This document shows, one piece after another, positions 5,050-5,212 of a DNA stretch of 5,212 bases. Each line of letters opens with the position of its first letter. The first letter of the stretch is position 1. The DNA is from an uncultured beta proteobacterium (lineage in GTDB: Bacteria > Pseudomonadota > Gammaproteobacteria > Burkholderiales > Burkholderiaceae_C). The stretch lies in the NCBI GenBank assembly GCA_903958915.1, contig CAJBVC010000041.1, forward strand, positions 1 to 5,212, in the 5' to 3' direction. The notes beneath the pieces were generated by a model that was given only the letters and a program-made list of their open reading frames with translations, was not told the DNA's origin and made no database searches. The position numbers were made by a program, and so were the translations under genes.

Positions 5050-5212
5050 TCCAGCGCAGGACATTACTTCTGTCGGTGGGCGCGACCGCGTTGAGCGCAC
5101 ACACTGTGCGTGGAGTTGCAGAAACGCCGGTTATTCTGAAGTTTCACACCTTCATGGCACCCATGTCCCACGTCTGGCAGACGATGCACAAGCCATGGAT
5201 GGAAAAGGTTGA
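5046..5212 (+). CDS. TRAP transporter DctP-family solute-binding protein, N-terminal part (truncated by window edge)
   Basis: GTG at 5046 overlaps the slyD stop as GTGA, and the frame is open to the right edge for 55 complete codons. The product begins MIQRRTLLLSVGATALSAHT, a signal peptide with a twin-arginine pair; it may be Tat- or Sec-dependent. A plausible cleavage site lies after VRGVA (residue 25). The mature part starts VILKFHTFMAPMSHVW and continues with MHKPWMEKV, a pattern typical of DctP-family periplasmic binding proteins in Burkholderiales. DctP proteins bind small organic acids or similar ligands and deliver them to DctQM membrane subunits; the ligand cannot be told from this fragment. 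No strong Shine-Dalgarno precedes the GTG, so translation probably depends on coupling to slyD. The dctQ and dctM genes may lie beyond the edge. Confidence 0.82.
   Translation, partial: MIQRRTLLLSVGATALSAHTVRGVAETPVILKFHTFMAPMSHVWQTMHKPWMEKV

Noticed and set aside
1..5212. CRISPR array, tRNA or rRNA genes, insertion sequences, integrase or toxin-antitoxin modules
   Set aside because: I found no spaced repeats, tRNA-like cloverleaf, transposase-like protein or terminal inverted repeats. Nearly all of the window is filled by conserved housekeeping-type genes.

Overview
The window looks like ordinary core chromosome of a betaproteobacterium, most likely Burkholderiales and probably Comamonadaceae (Rhodoferax/Polaromonas-like). 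This rests on the wording of the proteins (DapA, the BamC N-terminal 'VPPDL' segment, the SlyD-like and DctP N-terminus) recalled from family knowledge; no database search was run. I see no insertion sequence, phage gene, CRISPR array, tRNA or rRNA.

Layout, left to right. The 3' end of a class I SAM-dependent methyltransferase gene (3-365, +) runs off the left edge. It is followed closely by dapA (398-1291, +; lysine/diaminopimelate synthesis) and bamC (1318-2412, +; outer-membrane protein assembly lipoprotein). The dapA-bamC pair is the same one known from E. coli (dapA-nlpB). A strong bidirectional terminator (2451-2474) closes bamC and also a convergent gene for a tiny Ala/Pro-rich lipoprotein (2491-2715, -). 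A 139-bp regulatory-looking gap (2728-2866) separates this gene from an unrecognised 167-residue protein (2867-3370, -). That gene overlaps the 3' end of a YcfD/RoxA-type JmjC ribosomal oxygenase gene (3357-4490, -). Across a 58-bp divergent promoter region lies a SlyD-like FKBP peptidyl-prolyl isomerase gene (4549-5049, +). Its stop codon overlaps, by 4 bases, the GTG start of a TRAP-transporter DctP-family solute-binding protein gene (5046-5212, +) that runs off the right edge.

Working together: dapA and bamC are probably one transcript serving cell-envelope synthesis (peptidoglycan precursor and outer-membrane assembly). The oxygenase and its overlapping partner form a two-gene minus-strand operon, which ties the unknown protein to ribosome modification by context only. 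SlyD and DctP appear translationally coupled. I found no clearly novel system. The points most worth a second look are the divergent region at 4491-4548 (a 7-bp inverted repeat with both genes lacking Shine-Dalgarno sequences and possibly leaderless), the unknown partner of the oxygenase, and the repeat-bearing leader of the small lipoprotein gene.
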